Assembly (NCBI RefSeq): GCF_000219625.1
Contig: NC_018212.1
Span: forward strand, 372,001-436,000
Length of the DNA stretch: 64,000 nucleotides
Source of the DNA: Zymoseptoria tritici IPO323
Taxonomy: Eukaryota; Ascomycota; Dothideomycetes; Mycosphaerellales; Mycosphaerellaceae
Reading direction: 5' to 3'
Part shown: piece by piece, positions 11,141-22,199 of the stretch
Numbering within the stretch: the stretch's first letter is position 1
Layout of the letters: each line of letters begins with the position of its first letter
The notes under the pieces: model-generated
The model's input: only the letters and a program-made list of their open reading frames with translations
What the model was told of the DNA's origin: nothing
Databases searched by the model: none
Program-made: the position numbers and the translations under genes

Positions 11141-12227
11141 TCATCCTTGACGAGCCTTCTCCTCTTTCAAAATGTTCTCGACCTCGTCCTCCAGGCTGTG
11201 ACACTTCGGCTTCCAACCCAGAACCTTCTTTGCTCTATGGCCCTTTGCTCTTGAGTTCAGACCCCAACTTACAGCCTCGAAGCCAGCCACATCTAGCGCC
11301 TCCTGTTTCTGCAACTGCTGCTCCTTGGGATCCTTCTCAATGTAGCCCAAGTCCGCGGCCTTCTTGGCCACTGACCTCGACAGATCCGCCCATAAATGCT
11401 CTCCATTCTCGACGAAGATGTAGCCCTTCTCGCCCCAGAGCTCGGCGTTAGTGTCTTTCTTGACTGCAGCCTCAACCAACAGGACGAATACATCGCTCAA
11501 ATCGTAGACATGCACATTGGTCCACCTCGCCTTGCCCTTTCCAGCAATCGGCGCATAACCTTTCTCCAGAATCAACTTGGTCATCTCATACACCTGCCTG
11601 CCACGTCCAGACACCGGTCCTCGACCCTTGCCATAAATCGTTGGCGGGCACACAATCACCGTCTTGACAACATCAGGGTCCTTCGTGCCTGCATCCAACA
11701 CCAACTTGTCCACATTCCTGTGAAATGCCTCATCCGGTAGCGTCGTCACCTCCTTCACGCCCTCCCAATCATCAAACTCCTTCTCTTCCCATTCTCCCAA
11801 CTTATCCGCCGCCGAATCAAAGTATGTCAGAATTCCAGTACCACCCGTGTGCAGCCAGTATCCCGGGTTCTCTTTCGAGTGTCCCTCTTTGATACCCTTG
11901 GCGATGGCCTTTGCGGCACCTTCGTGGTCGGAAGCGTCCGCTGCGTGGAGTACGATGTCGGCTGCGGCGGCTTCACGGGTGAGGAGTTCGGAGTCGTCGA
12001 GCCCGCCGATTACGACGCGGACGTCGGGGTAGGCGGAGCGGACTTTGTTGGCTTTTTCTTCGGTGCGGATGAGAGCTGTATAGGAGTATTCGGGATGGGT
12101 TTGTTGAAGGCGGTAGAAGGCGTCGCCGGCGATGTAGCCGGTTATGCCGGTGCTGAATGAGGTTGTCAGTAAGCTAGATGAGGACGAGGAGTGTGGTGGG
12201 AGCTCACATGAAGATCTTGGGTGCCAT
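11141..12227 (-). CDS. NAD(P)-dependent epimerase/dehydratase-family protein
   Basis: This is a short-chain-dehydrogenase-like Rossmann protein of the nucleoside-sugar-epimerase type, substrate unknown. Exon 1 is 12227-12208 (20 bp, MAPKIF plus two bases), the intron is 55 bp (GTGAGC to TTCAG), and exon 2 is 12152-11141, giving 343 aa. The N-terminus reads MAPKIFITGITGYIAGD, a TGxxGxxxG dinucleotide loop, followed by a LIRTEEKANKVR segment typical of NADP-type extended SDRs. Later segments are HTGGTGIL (about residue 118), VIVCPPTIYGKGRG (about 170), and TNVHVYDLSDVFVLLVEAA. A short tract near residue 130 is open in frame with no ATG. Fungal relatives are usually annotated NAD-dependent epimerase or NmrA-like. 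A precise role is not visible. It ends tail to tail with the tandem array. Confidence 0.9.
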
Positions 12228-12474
12228 TGTGAGGGTTGTGGATTGTGTAGATTTAAGATGTCATGGGAAGTAGGAGAGGATTTGATCGTACCTTACTTAT
12301 CCTCGCAATGCCGCTGAGAAATCAACAGCGACAACTCATGACGTTGTTTGTTGCATTGGCGGTTCAATGCAATGTGCTGGTGGAGCTCAGACGAGCCATG
12401 CGGTCATACTGGGTGAACATTTATCCCATTTCGGAGCTGTGCCCGTTGTTGAAGAATTGCTTTGACCTCCTCCT

Positions 12475-12700
12475 GCCTCCATGCTTCCGCTCAAACTGCA
12501 CCGTCCAAGCGAACAGAGCGAAAGCTGTACATCGAAGGATGAGCGAGGTGTTGGGGAGGTCGGCATCGGAATCTGTTCTGTAATGACAACAACATGGTCC
12601 TGTTAAGAATGTGTTTCCCTGTTATCGCTTACATTTAACTAGACAAAGTGCACGTAGGTAGCTCGGAGCGTGCATTTTGAGCGGAAGCACGGAAGTAGGA
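12475..12700. mobile_element. MITE-like inverted-repeat element, copy 1
   Basis: A left arm at 12475-12502 (CCTCCATGCTTCCGCTCAAAC followed by TGCAC) is matched in inverse by a right arm at 12670-12697 (GTGCATTTTGAGCGGAAGCA followed by CGGAAG). About 23 of 27 bases pair. The interior of about 170 bp has no coding capacity of note. The same arms flank a similar-sized segment at 26725-26943, so this is a dispersed short non-autonomous element rather than a chance palindrome. Target-site duplications are not clear here. Confidence 0.6.
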
Positions 12701-13042
12701 ACGTTCGAAGAGTAACTATATGCAGCTCAGCGGGCGTGTAATTGGTTAATGATAGTGCGATGCACATGTAATGGTGATCTTGTCCACTCTATGCTGGAAG
12801 AGGCGTTGAGTTGGCATTTTGAGTCTGCAAGTCAATTCAGCATACCTAGCATTACATGTGTCTTGCTCAACAAGCTTCTTTTCCGTGAAACACTCTGGTA
12901 GCATGACAATCCAAACAAGAGAATTGGAGCTATCTGTATGGGTGAGGTCGTGAGGAGACATTCATCAATGCCATGTCCTAGCGCCAAAATACGGCCCGAG
13001 CTGTGGAACTTCCTCGTTCGGCATGCTTTAAAATACCTTGAC

Positions 13043-14209
13043 ATGGACTCTACAACCATCAAGGTCACAGGCGATCAATCTCCCGGGAACAATAAGATGC
13101 CATCTCATTCACGAATTCCCATAACAATCATCACCGGCTTCGCGGGGTCTGGAAAAACAACTCTAATCCTCAATCTTCTTCCGCAACTGCGCGCCGAGAA
13201 TCCAGGCTACACTCTCGCCCTCATCAAGAATGAAATTGGCGATCTCGCAGTCGACACCCAGCTCGCCGCAGCCGCCGAGCTAGCAGCATCGAAAGAACTT
13301 CTCGGAGCATGCATCTGCTGCACCAACATCGGACAAATCGAAGAGAACCTCGAACAGCTTGCGGAAGATGTCAAGCCAGACCGGATCATCATCGAGACTT
13401 CTGGATCCGCGGAGCCGCTGAAGCTGGTGCTGGAAGTGAACCGCGTGGCGAAGCTGACGGGCAAGTTCGAGCTGGATGGCATCGTATCGGTCGTGGATGC
13501 GGAGAACTGGAACGGGTATGCGAGTCAGAGTTATACGGCGAAACTGCAGGCAAAGCAGACGGATATGATTGTGATTAACAAGTGGGAGAGTCTGGGCGAG
13601 AGGGAGTTTGATCTGTTTCTAGATAAGTTGGGAGAGTTGGATGTGGAGACGCCGCAGGTGAAGAGCAATAAGGGCGTTTTGCCTGCGGATTTGCTATTTG
13701 GATTGGATGGAAAGATGCTCAGGGGTTGGTTGGATGGCGCGAAGGGAGGGCATGAGGGACATGATCACAAGGAGGGCGAGAAGTGCGACCAGCAATATCA
13801 TCATTCAAGTGAAGTGGAGTGTGTTTCGGTCACGTTGACTTCTGATTCGAAAGGAGCTGGCGTGGATTTGAAAAGGCTTGAGCAAATGCTGCGTGCGGCG
13901 CCAAAGGACGAGGTGTATCGGATCAAGGCAGTCCTGTACGCCAATTCTTCCCCAAAGGCGTCAGACGGAGAGGTTGTCAACGAGAACGCACAAGGCCGAT
14001 CAAGATACATCCTCAACTGGTCGTTCGGCAGGTGGACTTGGTCACACAACGAAGGCGAGGCCGGCGATGCAGATGCTCCAGTCCTGCGCATGTCAATATT
14101 TACAGCACCGTACGAGTCGACGAAATGGACGAAGAAGGTCGAAAGTGGCAATTTCGTGGCTCTTGCAGACGGAGCAGAAGGCAAGCTAGAGGCCAAGAAG
14201 GTGCAATGA
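13043..14209 (+). CDS. COG0523/CobW-family GTPase (putative zinc metallochaperone)
   Basis: This is a G3E-family GTPase thought to load metal, often zinc, into client enzymes. A single exon of 388 aa shows the P-loop GFAGSGKTT (residues 32-40), a NEIGDLAVD switch region, the family metal site CICC at 90-93 in GACICCTN, IIETSGSAEP (about 118-127), NKWE as the G4 motif, and a His-rich loop (HEGHDH, later QYHH) before the C-terminal CobW domain with RSRYILNWSFGRW. The frame is open back to ATG 12938, and another ATG lies at 13098. I chose 13043 as the first ATG giving a plausible short leader, but the true start could be 13098, just ahead of the conserved core. The His-rich loop and CxCC fit metal transfer. 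The client is unknown. Confidence 0.92.
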   Translation: MDSTTIKVTGDQSPGNNKMPSHSRIPITIITGFAGSGKTTLILNLLPQLRAENPGYTLALIKNEIGDLAVDTQLAAAAELAASKELLGACICCTNIGQIEENLEQLAEDVKPDRIIIETSGSAEPLKLVLEVNRVAKLTGKFELDGIVSVVDAENWNGYASQSYTAKLQAKQTDMIVINKWESLGEREFDLFLDKLGELDVETPQVKSNKGVLPADLLFGLDGKMLRGWLDGAKGGHEGHDHKEGEKCDQQYHHSSEVECVSVTLTSDSKGAGVDLKRLEQMLRAAPKDEVYRIKAVLYANSSPKASDGEVVNENAQGRSRYILNWSFGRWTWSHNEGEAGDADAPVLRMSIFTAPYESTKWTKKVESGNFVALADGAEGKLEAKKVQ

Positions 14210-14478
14210 AGCATCTTATCATCTTGCGTACCCATCGAATCCTCCCAGCTGCTTCGTCTCCAAAAGTGGTTCATGGCAGGAGTCGCGCTGTTTCGCCGGC
14301 TGGTAATTGTGGTCTTTGACATGGCGAGAGACTCGGATGACCAAAGGCTGTCTTTGCAGATCTTGAGTTCATACATTGTATCGTCCTATTCGCAGCCGTC
14401 CGTGGCAGCTAACCAGCTGCTTTTGCTGCTCATCAACGCCAAACGCCGTGCGCTCCCGTTCTCCATCTTCATCCACAA

Positions 14479-15197
14479 CTACGGCGTGATGACATTGAAG
14501 TTGTCTGGATATGGCTCCTCCCTCACACCGTCCTTTGTGATGACCTTGACCAATACACCTTTGAAGTCCACCGGCATACGTCTCTTGAGCTCGTCCGTGC
14601 ACATTCGGAGGATCTTCATGCCCTGCTCAAATGTGATATCGGGGTGGTGATGCTTGTCGAGTGTTGAGAGGCAGTAGTATTGTGCGTAGCCGTGCGCGGC
14701 ATATGGGAGCGGCGCACATGACGCGAGGTAATCGATCCAGAAGAGCTGAGGCTTGTCGGCGATCGTGTCGTATCCGCCGAGGAGGAGGTTGACGTTGTAT
14801 GGGTTGCGGGATCGGAGTGACTTTGCGAGCTCGGAGCGGATGAAGGAGGCGGTCTCGTAGGGAGTGAGATGGTTGGAGTTGCGCATGCTGTAGAGTTGCA
14901 CGTTTGCTTGAACGTACTCGGCGAATTGGACTGAGATGAGTGTGAGTATGCGAGCGATGTTGGAGAGAGGAGCGATTGTCATACCGGTATCGCCAGCTTC
15001 TCCGCTGAATGCCATCAATGTATGCGTGTTGAGCGTGCGCGTCTTGTCATCGCTGGCCTTGAGAATGGTTGCGCCTCGCATCGCCGCTTTCGATGCGGCG
15101 ATGATGGTGAAGTCCTTGCCAGTGATTCCCAGTAATACCTCCCTGGAATATGTGTTAGTATAGTCACTCGTGAAAGATGCAAGGCTCAGACGTACAT
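14479..15197 (-). CDS. PRE1: 20S proteasome subunit beta-4 (Pre1), start codon split by an intron
   Basis: This is a structural beta subunit of the proteasome core. The minus-strand exons are 15197-15196 (only AT of the start codon), 15142-14985 and 14930-14479, giving 203 aa. The first intron (53 bp) begins GTACGT, carries a perfect TACTAAC branch site and ends TTCCAG. Splicing joins AT to G, then reads MEVLLGITGKDF, which is the expected beta-4 N-terminus. Intron 2 (54 bp) restores GEAGDTVQFAEY. Other landmarks are TLMAFSGEAGDT, ELAKSLRSRNPYNVN, LLGGYD, APLPYAAHGYA and MPVDFKGVLVKV. No catalytic Thr1 is expected in this subunit. Intron 2 is divisible by three and stop-free. It is the second proteasome beta-subunit gene in this window. 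Confidence 0.96.
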
Positions 15198-15558
15198 GTT
15201 TGCGGTGATGTGTGTTGGTTGGGTTGATGTTTGTATGATGTTGGTGAAGCTCTCGATGGAGGCAGCTCTCAAGTTACGACAACGCGGAGCTACTGCCTCG
15301 TCTCGGGGCAGGGTAGAAAAGTTGTTCGGAACGTCAATGAAAACGTTTCTGGAAATACAACATCACAACCTCGCCAGAGTTTTCTGTCTCCCGGAATTTG
15401 CTCGCTGCTGGTCGCCGGTATATTGCGACTCCATTCATCGAACTTGAAGTCCCGCGCTACAACAACAATCGACCGAGACCGCACCACTCCAAGCCGCCCG
15501 ATCGAATCGAACATGGCCATTAACCGCGAGGAGTGAACCGAGGGACTGCAAAAGCAAG

Positions 15559-18506
15559 ATGGCGTACAAGGCGGATGTGAAGACGACATTTGAGCCTAGC
15601 CGGGTCATCCAACCAATCTTTACTGGCGGGAGTGTCTCTCTCAGTGAAGATGGCAAGATTCTCGCCTCATGCCTGGGCGAAGAAGCTCTTCTCACAAATC
15701 TTTCCACTGGAGCTCACTTGACGCGAATAGAAGGCGTGAGTGCTTCTGATCTCACCTGGAACATTGCGAGACTGAGTATTGACAAGCAATGCAGGACGGC
15801 GAACCACTCACAACTCTGATCCTCACACCCGATGCCTCACATCTAATACTATGCTCACGATCGCTTTCGATGCGCATATATGCGCTGCAAATATCTGGAC
15901 TGGAGGAAGAGATCGAGGCGAAGCTCATCCGAACTGTCAAACCGCATACCACTCCCGTTGTGTCAATAGCCACGGACTCGACTAGCACACTACTGGCAAC
16001 TGGTGGTGCAGATGGTGTTGTCAAGGTTTGGGACATACGAGGAGGCTTCATTACACATACTTTCCACGGTCATAGTGGGCTCATCTCCGCTCTGCATTTC
16101 TTCCACGTCGATCCGGAGTCTGAGGAGCAACCAGCGAAGAGCAAGAAGAGGAAGAATCGGCAAAGAAATGAGGAAGTGGAAGTGGTGCAGAACGAAGCAA
16201 CGGCAGGATACAGGCTGGCGTCGGGTGGAGAGGATGGGAAAGTCAGAATATGGGATCTGCACAAGAGGAAGAGCGCGGCGACATTAGACTCCCACGTGTC
16301 CGTTGTTCGATGTCTGGACTACTCTCCAGAGCGAAAGCTGCTGTTGTCGGCAAGCCGTGACAAGACTGCGATATTGTGGGACTCCCGGACATGGACGATA
16401 GCATCAACGGTCGCTGTGCTGGAAAGTGTTGAGGGAGCTGCCTTTCTGGAGAATGGACGCTTATTCTACACTGCCGGAGAGACAGCGAGGCTACGGTTAT
16501 GGAGCACCGACGGCGGAAGCGAAGTGACGGAAGACCAAGAAAGTGGATCAGAAGTTGAAGCCATCCTGGATGTGTTGCACTTCCCATCTCTGGCATTCCT
16601 CCTGACCGTCCACGCTGATCAGACGTTGGTTCTGCGTGACATTTCACATCTTCACGAACTCTCCACATCTCAACAAATACCAGCACTACCGATCATGCAA
16701 CGAATAAGCGGAACTCACGACGAAGTCATCGATCTAGCGTACGTCGGACGAGACCGCTCATTGCTCGCCCTGGCAACGAATCTGGAAGATGTCCGGATCA
16801 TATCCTTGAAGACAGATGCTTCATCAGGCGATGGCGCCTCGCCGTACTTCGGCGCCGATGTCGCTTTACTAAAAGGTCACGACGAGATCATCATCACAAT
16901 CGACACGGACTGGTCAGGTCACTGGCTAGCGACTGGCGCAAAAGATAACACGGCCAGGCTATGGCGACTTGACCCCGAGCACGATTCATACGAATGTTAC
17001 GCTACATTCACAGGCCACGCGGAAAGTGTCGGCGCGGTATCACTACCTAATGCTGCTCCTCCGGTCGGCTCAAAAGAGTACGAGTCGCCTCTTCAGCATC
17101 CACCCAAGTTCATGATCACTGGTAGTCAAGACAAGACGATCAAGAGATGGGACATTGCATCAGCTGGCAAGGGTCCGCGAGCTGCATACACCCGCAAAGC
17201 ACACGACAAGGACATCAATGCCATCGAAACTTCATATACTTCACCGGCACTTTTCGCATCAGCATCTCAAGATCGTACAGTCAAGATCTGGGACGTTGAG
17301 ACAGGTGAGGCCATTGGTGTACTTCGCGGTCACAAGCGTGGTGTCTGGACAGTGGCGTTCTCACCACTCGGCATGCCCGCATTGACGACCGGTGATAGTG
17401 GAGCTGCGAGCACTGCGCGCGGAATGGTCGTCACCGGGAGTGGAGACAAGACTGTCAGAATTTGGAGTCTGACTGACTATAGCTGCCTCAGAACATTTGA
17501 AGGGCATGCAAACAGTGTATTGAAGGTCGTCTGGCTACCGCCGCCGTCGAAGGATGGCAAAGACCGGAGAGGCATTCAAGTGGCTAGCGCCGCCGGTGAT
17601 GGACTGGTGAAGGTGTGGAACGCGCAAGACAGTGAATGCGCTGCAACGTTGGACAATCATATCGATCGAGTCTGGGCACTGGCTGTGAAGCCTTCGCCTA
17701 TGCTAACCACGGCCGAGCAGGATTTACGAGAAGCAGACGATGCTAACGAGGAAGCCGATGACAGCAGCAGCTCTTCACTGGAACTCGTTTCCGGATCCGC
17801 AGACAGCACGCTCACCTTCTGGACGGATACCACGGCCACCACGGCAATGCAAGCCACAACACAAGCAACAGCACGCATCGAGCAGGACCAAGAACTGCAA
17901 AACCATATCCGGGCCAACAACTTCCGCGAAGCGATCGTGCTCGCTCTTCAACTCAATCATCCGAAACGTCTTCTCGAACTCTTCCGGACAGTAATCGAGA
18001 AAGGCAACGATCCTGGAAGCTTCACAGGAAAGACTGAAGTCGATGAAGTGCTCGCATCTCTCAGCTCCGGCCAGCTCTGGAATCTTCTTCGTCGAATTCG
18101 AGATTGGAATGCCAACGGCCGAACACATCATGTTGCGCAGCGAGTGCTTTACGCTCTGCTACGGATATACCCTAAAGAGCGCCTCCTGAATCTGCAGAAG
18201 CGAAGGAAACCAGTACCAGGCGATGAACAGCAAGAAAACGTCGATGAAGCGCTGGCAGGTGCAATGGCGGAGCTGAGTACGAAGGAGAAGAGCAAGGAGA
18301 GCGTGAAGGATGTGGTGGATGCGCTCAAGGCTTATACTGAGAGGCATTACAACAGGTTGGAGAAGACGGGCGAGGAGAGGTTTGTGCTTCTGTGGGCTTT
18401 GGGTCAGATGGATGATGTTAGTGGGATGAAGGGTATTGAGAACGGGTATGTCAATGGGCATACCGAGAAGCATGAGGAGGATGTTTTGATGCTTGATGGA
18501 GCATGA
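15559..18506 (+). CDS. UTP13: U3 snoRNP WD-repeat protein Utp13 (small-subunit processome)
   Basis: This nucleolar protein of the UTP-B complex is needed for 18S rRNA maturation. Exons 15559-15735 and 15795-18506 (59-bp intron, GTGAGT to GCAG, phase 0) encode 962 aa, somewhat longer than the yeast protein. A tandem series of WD40 repeats spans roughly residues 10-690, with blades ending VKVWDIR, VRIWDLHK, AILWDSRTW, ARLWRLD, IKRWDI, VKIWDVETG and VRIWSLTD. An acidic linker follows, then the Utp13 C-terminal helical domain at about 735-900 (NNFREAIVLALQLNHPKRLLELF; GQLWNLLRRIRDWNANGRTH). The arrangement is diagnostic. ATG 15559 follows a short leader. The gene is divergent from PRE1, with 361 bp between their start codons. 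Confidence 0.96.
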
Positions 18507-19753
18507 TGAGAAAATCTGTACAGCATTATGTATCAAGACTGTCGACCATGTTGGCAGAGTCTCTATCCTGTATGCCCTCTCCAGCTTCGTCTACGTCGAC
18601 TGCTACTGCCGTGCCCCCGCTCAAATTGCACGCTCAACGCCATCAAGGTTCACTTTGTCTGGCGGAATTCGAGCGATGCAAGAGCAACGCATCGTCCAAA
18701 GACCCTTGCATACGTCACACGATTCGGATACTGAGGCTCAACTCCCAAGCTTTGCATCCCAGGTTCGCATCCCAGGTTCGACGTACAGGTTTCACACGAT
18801 TGGCTTGATTGGAGCAATCCGAGGGGACGCACAGAGGTAGTGGTAGCATCAAGTGTTCGGCGGATCGCTCGTCAGCGGAGTGGAATCGAAGTCACCAAAA
18901 ATTGCTTCGTTCATAGGCGAGAGAAGGCATTCGATGCTGGAGAGAGCAAGTCCTCGAGAGCTTGTTCGATGCTCCTGATGTTTTCGTTATCGTCTGTGGG
19001 ATGTGCTATGGTTGCAAGAACCAGGATGTCAACGTCAACGTTGGCGGGCTTCACACCCAGTCCTCGCGGGATTTTTCTGTATACGAAAGCTTCACGGGTA
19101 CCGTCGTGGCGTGCTGGTGATGATCTCTCAACATTTCGCAATCGTAGCCTCCAACATCGACAGCCGCCATAGCAGGATGATAGAGCTGGTTGCATTGGTC
19201 GGTGGTAGCTCAGGTGTAGTCGTGGGAGTGAGGTAGTCAGGCCTGTTGAGAAGGAATTTGATACGTGCGGCGCGGCTTCTCGCCCGGCCTCGTACAGGCA
19301 AATCCTCAACCGGTGGTGATATCTCGAACAGGAGCTGCCATAGGAATCTTGACCAAGTAAAGTCAAGTTCTCGTTTTGCGACTCTGCTGCTGGCCTCCGC
19401 GCCGCAATACTGTGAACGAACGGAGAGTAGGAAGCCATGAGTGGGACCCACGTCAAACTGGAGGATATGCAGTGCATGTGAGAGATCTTCATGCTGAACT
19501 GGGAGCCAGGCCTCAACGTTCACCTGCAAAGGGTCCGAGGCCTTCCAGCGAGTGCTCAAATGCGCTTATCATGTGCAGGCAATTGAAGAGTGATGAGAAG
19601 TGAAGCCTTCAAGTCGGTCCTCGATGGAAGTGTGCGGCTTGGTCTGGTTCTTGGTAGACGATGCATCCACAAACATCCTCAAGCAAACACCTTCGTCTCT
19701 TTCATTCACCGCCGCATCTAGCCGTACAAAAGGAACAGCTTCGGTCTTTCAGC
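18507..19753. other. Intergenic region with a short direct repeat and a doubtful reading frame
   Basis: The stretch begins with the UTP13 3' end. A 14-bp direct repeat (GCATCCCAGGTTCG) occurs twice in tandem near 18753-18780. At 18596-18619 there is a single arm resembling the inverted repeat of the MITE-like family (CCGCTCAAATTGCAC) without a clear partner. The minus strand at 18911-19559 carries protein-like open frames, described separately. Confidence 0.45.
18911..19559 (-). pseudogene. Possible broken or unresolved gene in two frames
   Basis: On the minus strand one frame (19559-19128) and then another (to 18911) both look protein-like. The first contains FDVGPTHGFLLSVRSQYCG and LDFTWSRFLWQLLFEISPP. 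The second contains REAFVYRKIPRGLGVKP, then NVDVDILVLATIAH. The switch lies near 19125-19135, and I found no donor and acceptor whose phases join the two. Either a frameshift has broken the gene, an exon boundary is unusual, or this is chance. I recognise no family. Confidence is low. Confidence 0.25.
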
Positions 19754-20605
19754 ATGGCGATCATCACATTCCTCAGTACCATGGAGAGGCCCACCACAGC
19801 CGTACAAGCGCCAGTCCTGGTCACGCAAGCTGATATCCAAAATGCGCCCATGAGCGCGGACCACAAGGAAATCGTTTTGATGCACCATCGCCGACTTGTC
19901 GCTCAGCTTCCAGGGGAGTTCTCAGCCAGACAGCAGTCCGCTCTCGATCGACTTGTGCGGATCACGCTCATCTTCCGCGACTACAACGGATACCGGGCCA
20001 AGCTTTCAGCCTTTGATGAGGATGGCTCGCCCACTACAATCGAAAGCATGATCGTCGACGTCCTCGACGCCTGCATCCCGATCTGCGGAGTGACTCATCC
20101 TATGCGTCTTCCGGAGTCCGGCGCTAGTCCACGAGAGTACGAAGTGCGCAGAATGGTCCGGCAATACAACAACTTCCACAGCATTGTCGAAGACATCACC
20201 CGGCGTGTCCGAGCTCTGAGCAAAGTCGTTCCGGACCGTCACACGCGGGTAGATATGGCTGAAGGGATCGATTGGCCAAAGAAGCTGAAGCGAGCGAGGA
20301 GCGCGGACGACATCTTCCAAATGCGGTTCGAGGCTGATGTGAAGGAGCTCGCGAAGCGACTGAAGCTTGAATGGGAAGAGAAATTGCGACAATGGCATGC
20401 ACGACCGCCTCCGCCGTTTGGAGAGACCTTGCTCGAACGAGAGGCGCGAGAGAGGGAGGAGAAGAAGATGAAAGAAGAGATTGAGGAGAAGGAGGAGGAC
20501 GAGGAGAAGCGGCAGAGGGACTTGATCGTTGGCAAATTGGCGGATCTGAGCTTGTTGTGGCCGCCGGGAAAATGGGAGAAGAAAGAAGGATTGAGGGAGC
20601 AGTGA
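19754..20605 (+). CDS. Hypothetical protein with charged C-terminal coiled coil
   Basis: I do not recognise this gene. A single uninterrupted frame is open from 19661. The likely start is the ATG at 19754 (MAIITFLSTMERP), giving 283 aa, or the one nine codons later. The middle part contains DRLVRITLIFRDYNGYRAK, a short CIPICG segment and VRRMVRQYNNFHSIVEDI, suggesting a helical globular domain. Residues from about 205 onward are a highly charged Glu/Lys/Arg helix (EAREREEKKMKEE), ending in a tryptophan-containing tail. There is no signal peptide or membrane segment. Its gene-like codon use and length on one strand support it as real. Function is unknown. Confidence 0.65.
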   Translation: MAIITFLSTMERPTTAVQAPVLVTQADIQNAPMSADHKEIVLMHHRRLVAQLPGEFSARQQSALDRLVRITLIFRDYNGYRAKLSAFDEDGSPTTIESMIVDVLDACIPICGVTHPMRLPESGASPREYEVRRMVRQYNNFHSIVEDITRRVRALSKVVPDRHTRVDMAEGIDWPKKLKRARSADDIFQMRFEADVKELAKRLKLEWEEKLRQWHARPPPPFGETLLEREAREREEKKMKEEIEEKEEDEEKRQRDLIVGKLADLSLLWPPGKWEKKEGLREQ

Positions 20606-21006
20606 ATGGGCAGCGAGAGGATGATGTGCGATCTTCGATGTTTTGGAGGAGCAGATCTTTGTGTTTTCAGCGTGAATGGGGAGGGCTTGTCTTTTGGAAT
20701 TGGCGCCGTGCGAACGAAGTGGGAACAGTACAGATAAAATGAAGTCAGCGTTACATGCTGATACCTTGGTTGCTAAGCCGTTTTACTGCCAGTGGTGGTA
20801 TTGCTGTCGCGAAGCTATCGCGAGGAGCGTGAGAGTGACGGTGAGAAGGTGAAGTCGAGGCGAAGGTTTCTTGCTTAGTCACAGCATAAAGTGAGCACTT
20901 GCAACGGCGATCGAGCGACCCCACCGCCTCGACCGCCTCGACGTCACTCTGTTTTGTCCGATCTTATGACGGACGAGTCATTCGCAATCTACAATCAGGA
21001 AGGTCA

Positions 21007-21867
21007 TTATTTCTTCCTCCTCTTTCGCTGAGACTGTGGTGGCTCCTCGTCAGAGACGCTCTGCTCCTGCCATTCTCCACATAGTACGGCGCTCTGTTCA
21101 TCGTCCCACGCAACCTGGCAGTATTGTTTTGACTCGTCTCTGCTGCTCAGCCACTCCGCAGCGATCTGACCCGTCTTCAACCCAATGGACTGAACAGCAC
21201 TTTTCGGCTTGACTGTCATGCCATGATCTGCACCTTTCACCTCCACAAGCCATGTCTTCGCCTTCATCTTGCCCCTGATCTCGGCCAGGAGTTCAAGATC
21301 GCATTGCGAGTCTTGGTCGCCAGATACGAACAGCACATCTGTCTCCTCCGGCAGGTCTACCAAGATCTGCTCCCGACCTTCTGGCTGCCTCTTCTGCTCC
21401 TTACCTCCAGCAGTGAGCGGGTAGCTAATGAGCACCAGTGCAGTCGGAGGCTTTTCAAGCTCGACAGCGGCCATGACAGCAGCGCGTGCGCCCATGCTGC
21501 GGCCTCCCAGGGCTTTTGCTGGGTCTTGATCCTCCACAACAGCATGGAACATCTTGACTCTCGACTTCAGATTCATGTTGCCCTTGAAGCATATGACGGG
21601 CGCGACCGCGGCGAAGCCTTTGGCGAAGTCTTGTACGGCTGCGGCGCCAAGTCCTCCTCCGGCACCGTGGGTGAAGACGAGCGACGGTGCGATGTCCTGG
21701 GAGCCATGCTTCTCGCAAGTGATGGTCTTGTCGGCATAAGGAACTTCAAAGTCGTCCTTGAGTGGTGCCACGTCGCCATTCTCCTTGAGCTCCGTGGCGG
21801 CCTTAGCAGCGTCTTCTTCCGAATTTGCTTTAGGCGACGCCTGTGCGGCTCTCTTGCGCTTCGGCAT
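21007..21867 (-). CDS. KANL3/TEX30-type alpha/beta hydrolase-like protein
   Basis: This is a predicted alpha/beta-hydrolase fold protein of the KANL3/TEX30 (dienelactone-hydrolase-related) group, 286 aa, single exon. After a basic, Lys/Ala-rich leader (MPKRKRAAQ) it shows the oxyanion-hole loop THGAGGGLG near residue 66-74, the nucleophile elbow GGRSMGAR with Ser124, a candidate acid in SGDQDSQC, and the histidine in GADHGM. All three triad positions are therefore present, so an active hydrolase is possible, although relatives in animals serve chromatin complexes. The C-terminus ends with a Lys/Arg-rich tail (QRKRRKK) that resembles a nuclear signal. The substrate is unknown. It shares a 332-bp divergent upstream region with the coiled-coil gene at 22200. 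Confidence 0.85.
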   Translation of the reverse strand: MPKRKRAAQASPKANSEEDAAKAATELKENGDVAPLKDDFEVPYADKTITCEKHGSQDIAPSLVFTHGAGGGLGAAAVQDFAKGFAAVAPVICFKGNMNLKSRVKMFHAVVEDQDPAKALGGRSMGARAAVMAAVELEKPPTALVLISYPLTAGGKEQKRQPEGREQILVDLPEETDVLFVSGDQDSQCDLELLAEIRGKMKAKTWLVEVKGADHGMTVKPKSAVQSIGLKTGQIAAEWLSSRDESKQYCQVAWDDEQSAVLCGEWQEQSVSDEEPPQSQRKRRKK

Positions 21868-22199
21868 GGTGATGTGCTCTGAGAGTATCGATGGGATTTT
21901 GATGTCTGTTCAATCGTGACTGACGCCTGCAGACATGACGTTTTCTTCATCGGTCACTGTTTCTGGACGAATCGAAATCGCACGGCACTCCGACATTGCG
22001 ACCATGTTGCAAACGAAGCATTGCATCTGGATCAGGAGAGGGTGTCGGCGGCCATCACATTATTTCGCGTGTACTTCGTGTTAGCGCTTCGTCATCAAAC
22101 TCTATTAATGTGACGCGTTCGGACGCGACTTCATTGTTGACACATTGCCGACATCGACCTTCGCTCACTCCATTGTCCCGACAGACTGGCAAGACTTCG

